NCBI RefSeq assembly: GCF_012849095.1
Contig: NZ_CP051680.1
Location: 7,606,001 to 7,670,000 of the forward strand
Length of the DNA stretch: 64,000 nt
Direction of reading: 5' to 3'
Source: Cohnella herbarum
Lineage (GTDB): Bacteria > Bacillota > Bacilli > Paenibacillales > Paenibacillaceae
Under the pieces are notes generated by a model that was not told where the DNA came from, did no database searches, and worked only from the letters and a program-made list of their open reading frames with translations. Positions 62,313 through 64,000 of the stretch are shown here, one piece after another. Position 1 is the stretch's first letter. Each line of letters begins with the position of its first letter. A program made the translations under genes and the position numbers.

Positions 62313-64000
62313 GTGCGAAGAGCAACCAAGGTCGCAACTCTAACTGCAGTAGCCACAATGCTATTCAGCTCAACGGCAATGGCATTGCCTGCAAACACCG
62401 TAGTCATCGGCAAGAAAGCTTATTCGGTTCAAGCGCTTTTCAATGGGGTTGACGGCATCCAGCGGGCATTGGATGAAGCGGATGGGAAGTTGTATTTTAA
62501 TCTGGAAGGCCAAACGAATGGGTTTCAAGGATTGTTCAACGGTCAGGCGATTACGCAAGCTCAGAAAGGCGAACTCGGCAACATCACTTATTACGATGCC
62601 GAGGGCAATGCGATTGAATGGGACAGCTTCGACGTTCAGAACGAGGAGGATCCGGGCGAAGAGATTACGGTTGTCAGCGCGGCGGCCGTTAACTCCACGA
62701 CGATCAGCGTCACGTTTTCAGACGAAGTAACGAAGGAGTTTCAGGTTTCTCCTCCGCTCACGGCGGGATCTAACACGCGGACGATCACGTACCTGGAAGA
62801 AGAGTATGAAGTAACGGTCAATTACGTCCCGCCCGTGCAAGTAGGCGGAGCGGCGGTCGAGAAGATCGAGTTCGTAGATTACCGCAATATTAAAGTTACC
62901 TTTAACAAAGTCGTAGACGGAGCTAGCGCAACGAATCCAAACAATTACTACATGGAAATCATCGACGGCGATTCGAAGTATAGGCTTGCCGCTCCTCCGA
63001 CGCTGCAGGACAGCAATCAGCTCAGCAAGATCGAGACGACGTATCCTGGCGGCGCAGCGCAATGGTGGCTTGACGATCACATTGTCGCCAATACCGAGAA
63101 CAACAAGACGGTGGTCACGATCAATCTGCCGGAAGATGCGCGCTTTACGAACCTCGTGGATACGGACTTGGGCAGCTACCCGAATCCGGTAAGTTCCGAG
63201 GATGCCGAAAGAACGCTGGCGGTCGAGCTTCAGACGTCGAAGACGGGTCCGACTACGTATAAGTATTTGACGAAGGACGTTTCCGTCAACGTAGCCGTTC
63301 GTAACGTGAAGGATGCCACTGGCAAATTCACCGTTAATACGGCCGTGAAGCCGATCCGAATTCTGGACGAAGTGAATCCGGAGTTGCTCGCGGTCAACAA
63401 GGTAAATTCGACCGCTCCAAGCGTATCGTCGCTTAGCGCAAAAGGACTCGGCGAAAATCTCGGCAACTTCGAATTGTTCAGAGCCGGCGTTGGTCATATC
63501 GGCGAACAATTGCAATTCGTTTACTCCGAGCCGGTGTTCGACACGCACGATCTGGATAAGTCCGACTTGGAAGGCAAGAGAGACGTCGTTCTGTACGTGA
63601 ACGGCAACAAGGTCGCCTCGACAAGCAACGGCAACCTTCAGGATTATCTGACGTTCGACATGGCCGAAGATTCGACCTACGCGAGCTCGAAGGTCGCCAC
63701 GCTGGACGCGGAAGCGGCAGTCAGATCGGTATACAAGGAGTACTTCGCAACGGGAATCGACTATGGATTCTATCTCGTCGGGGTAACCGACTTGGCGGGC
63801 AACATCGAAGTTTCTTCCAAGCACTCCTTTAACGTGAAGTTCAAAGACAAGTCGGTGACTCCGCCGTTCATCGTTAAACCGGTCGTGCTGGACATCGTTC
63901 AAGTCGCGGACAACGTGTTCAGAGTAGAGTTTAACCGCGAAGGCGCGGAAGGTAAGTTGGTCATCGAGAATCCGGACGGCAACGGCACGGGCACGCTGGA
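62313..64000 (+). CDS. Large secreted surface protein (S-layer-like), 3' end outside window
   Basis: The frame is open from a GTG at 62313, behind AGGGAGGA, to the window edge (562 codons). A signal peptide (RRATKVATLTAVATMLFSS..AMA) is visible. The visible part has no SLH repeats; it has beta-rich segments such as VVSAAAVNSTTISVTFSDEV and IEFVDYRNIKVTFNKVVDG, typical of SbsA/SbsC-like Ig domains in S-layer proteins. It lies 70 bases behind the SLH protein and may form a surface pair with it: the SLH protein as anchor, this as partner. The end and anchor are unknown. Confidence 0.82.
   Translation, partial: MRRATKVATLTAVATMLFSSTAMALPANTVVIGKKAYSVQALFNGVDGIQRALDEADGKLYFNLEGQTNGFQGLFNGQAITQAQKGELGNITYYDAEGNAIEWDSFDVQNEEDPGEEITVVSAAAVNSTTISVTFSDEVTKEFQVSPPLTAGSNTRTITYLEEEYEVTVNYVPPVQVGGAAVEKIEFVDYRNIKVTFNKVVDGASATNPNNYYMEIIDGDSKYRLAAPPTLQDSNQLSKIETTYPGGAAQWWLDDHIVANTENNKTVVTINLPEDARFTNLVDTDLGSYPNPVSSEDAERTLAVELQTSKTGPTTYKYLTKDVSVNVAVRNVKDATGKFTVNTAVKPIRILDEVNPELLAVNKVNSTAPSVSSLSAKGLGENLGNFELFRAGVGHIGEQLQFVYSEPVFDTHDLDKSDLEGKRDVVLYVNGNKVASTSNGNLQDYLTFDMAEDSTYASSKVATLDAEAAVRSVYKEYFATGIDYGFYLVGVTDLAGNIEVSSKHSFNVKFKDKSVTPPFIVKPVVLDIVQVADNVFRVEFNREGAEGKLVIENPDGNGTGTL

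Overview
The window looks like the chromosome of a spore-forming, xylan-degrading member of the Paenibacillaceae (Paenibacillus or Cohnella type). The reasons are the many YesM/YesN-type two-component systems next to sugar ABC transporters, Spo0M, SLH-domain surface proteins, a GH52/GH10/GH8/GH67 xylan set, and strong AGGAGG-type ribosome binding sites with frequent TTG and GTG starts. No rRNA, tRNA or CRISPR was seen.

Layout: 1-2879 (minus strand) holds a formate-dehydrogenase-like molybdopterin oxidoreductase, cut by the window edge, with a leader that contains an intrinsic-terminator-like hairpin, and a small MpsC/DUF2294 protein. An IS256-family element (3165-4571) has inserted into a tandem array of 51-bp repeats (array 1). 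5151-14953 encodes a YesM/YesN pair, an RbsB/RbsA/RbsC-type sugar ABC transporter and an aldose-1-epimerase. Two more 51-bp-period arrays (14958-15404 and 15499-16195), each built around a perfect short hairpin, fill the gap before the next operon. 16357-23220 encodes a Gfo/Idh/MocA dehydrogenase, a TIM-barrel isomerase/epimerase, a membrane fatty-acid-desaturase-like di-iron oxygenase with its own Rieske ferredoxin and FAD ferredoxin reductase, an aldo/keto reductase and a creatininase-family hydrolase. The oxygenase trio has the composition of the MocDEF rhizopine O-demethylase. I read the whole region as a candidate pathway for an O-methylated sugar, inositol or inosamine.

23232-32332 has two small membrane proteins, a second YesM/YesN pair (minus strand), a CUT1 ABC transporter without ATPase, a second Gfo/Idh/MocA enzyme and an AraC regulator. 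32493-40654 has a GH52 beta-xylosidase, a third YesM/YesN pair and a second CUT1 transporter. 40897-55171 is an aldouronate (glucuronoxylan fragment) locus: YesN/YesM, an LplA/LplB/YtcP-type transporter, intracellular GH10 xylanase, GH8 reducing-end exo-xylanase, GH67 alpha-glucuronidase, mannonate dehydratase, SDR mannonate oxidoreductase and a Nif3-like protein. CcpA-type cre sequences lie before several of these units. 55260-59232 has Spo0M, a NAGPA-domain secreted protein and a three-PAS histidine kinase. The window ends in an SLH surface protein with repeated domains and the start of a second large secreted protein.

How it fits together: the right half imports short (methyl)glucurono-xylooligosaccharides, cuts them inside the cell and sends glucuronate through mannonate. 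The left half imports another sugar-like compound and appears able to remove a methyl group oxidatively. GH67 products usually carry 4-O-methylglucuronate, so the left-half demethylase could in principle also serve the right half; that is inference only.
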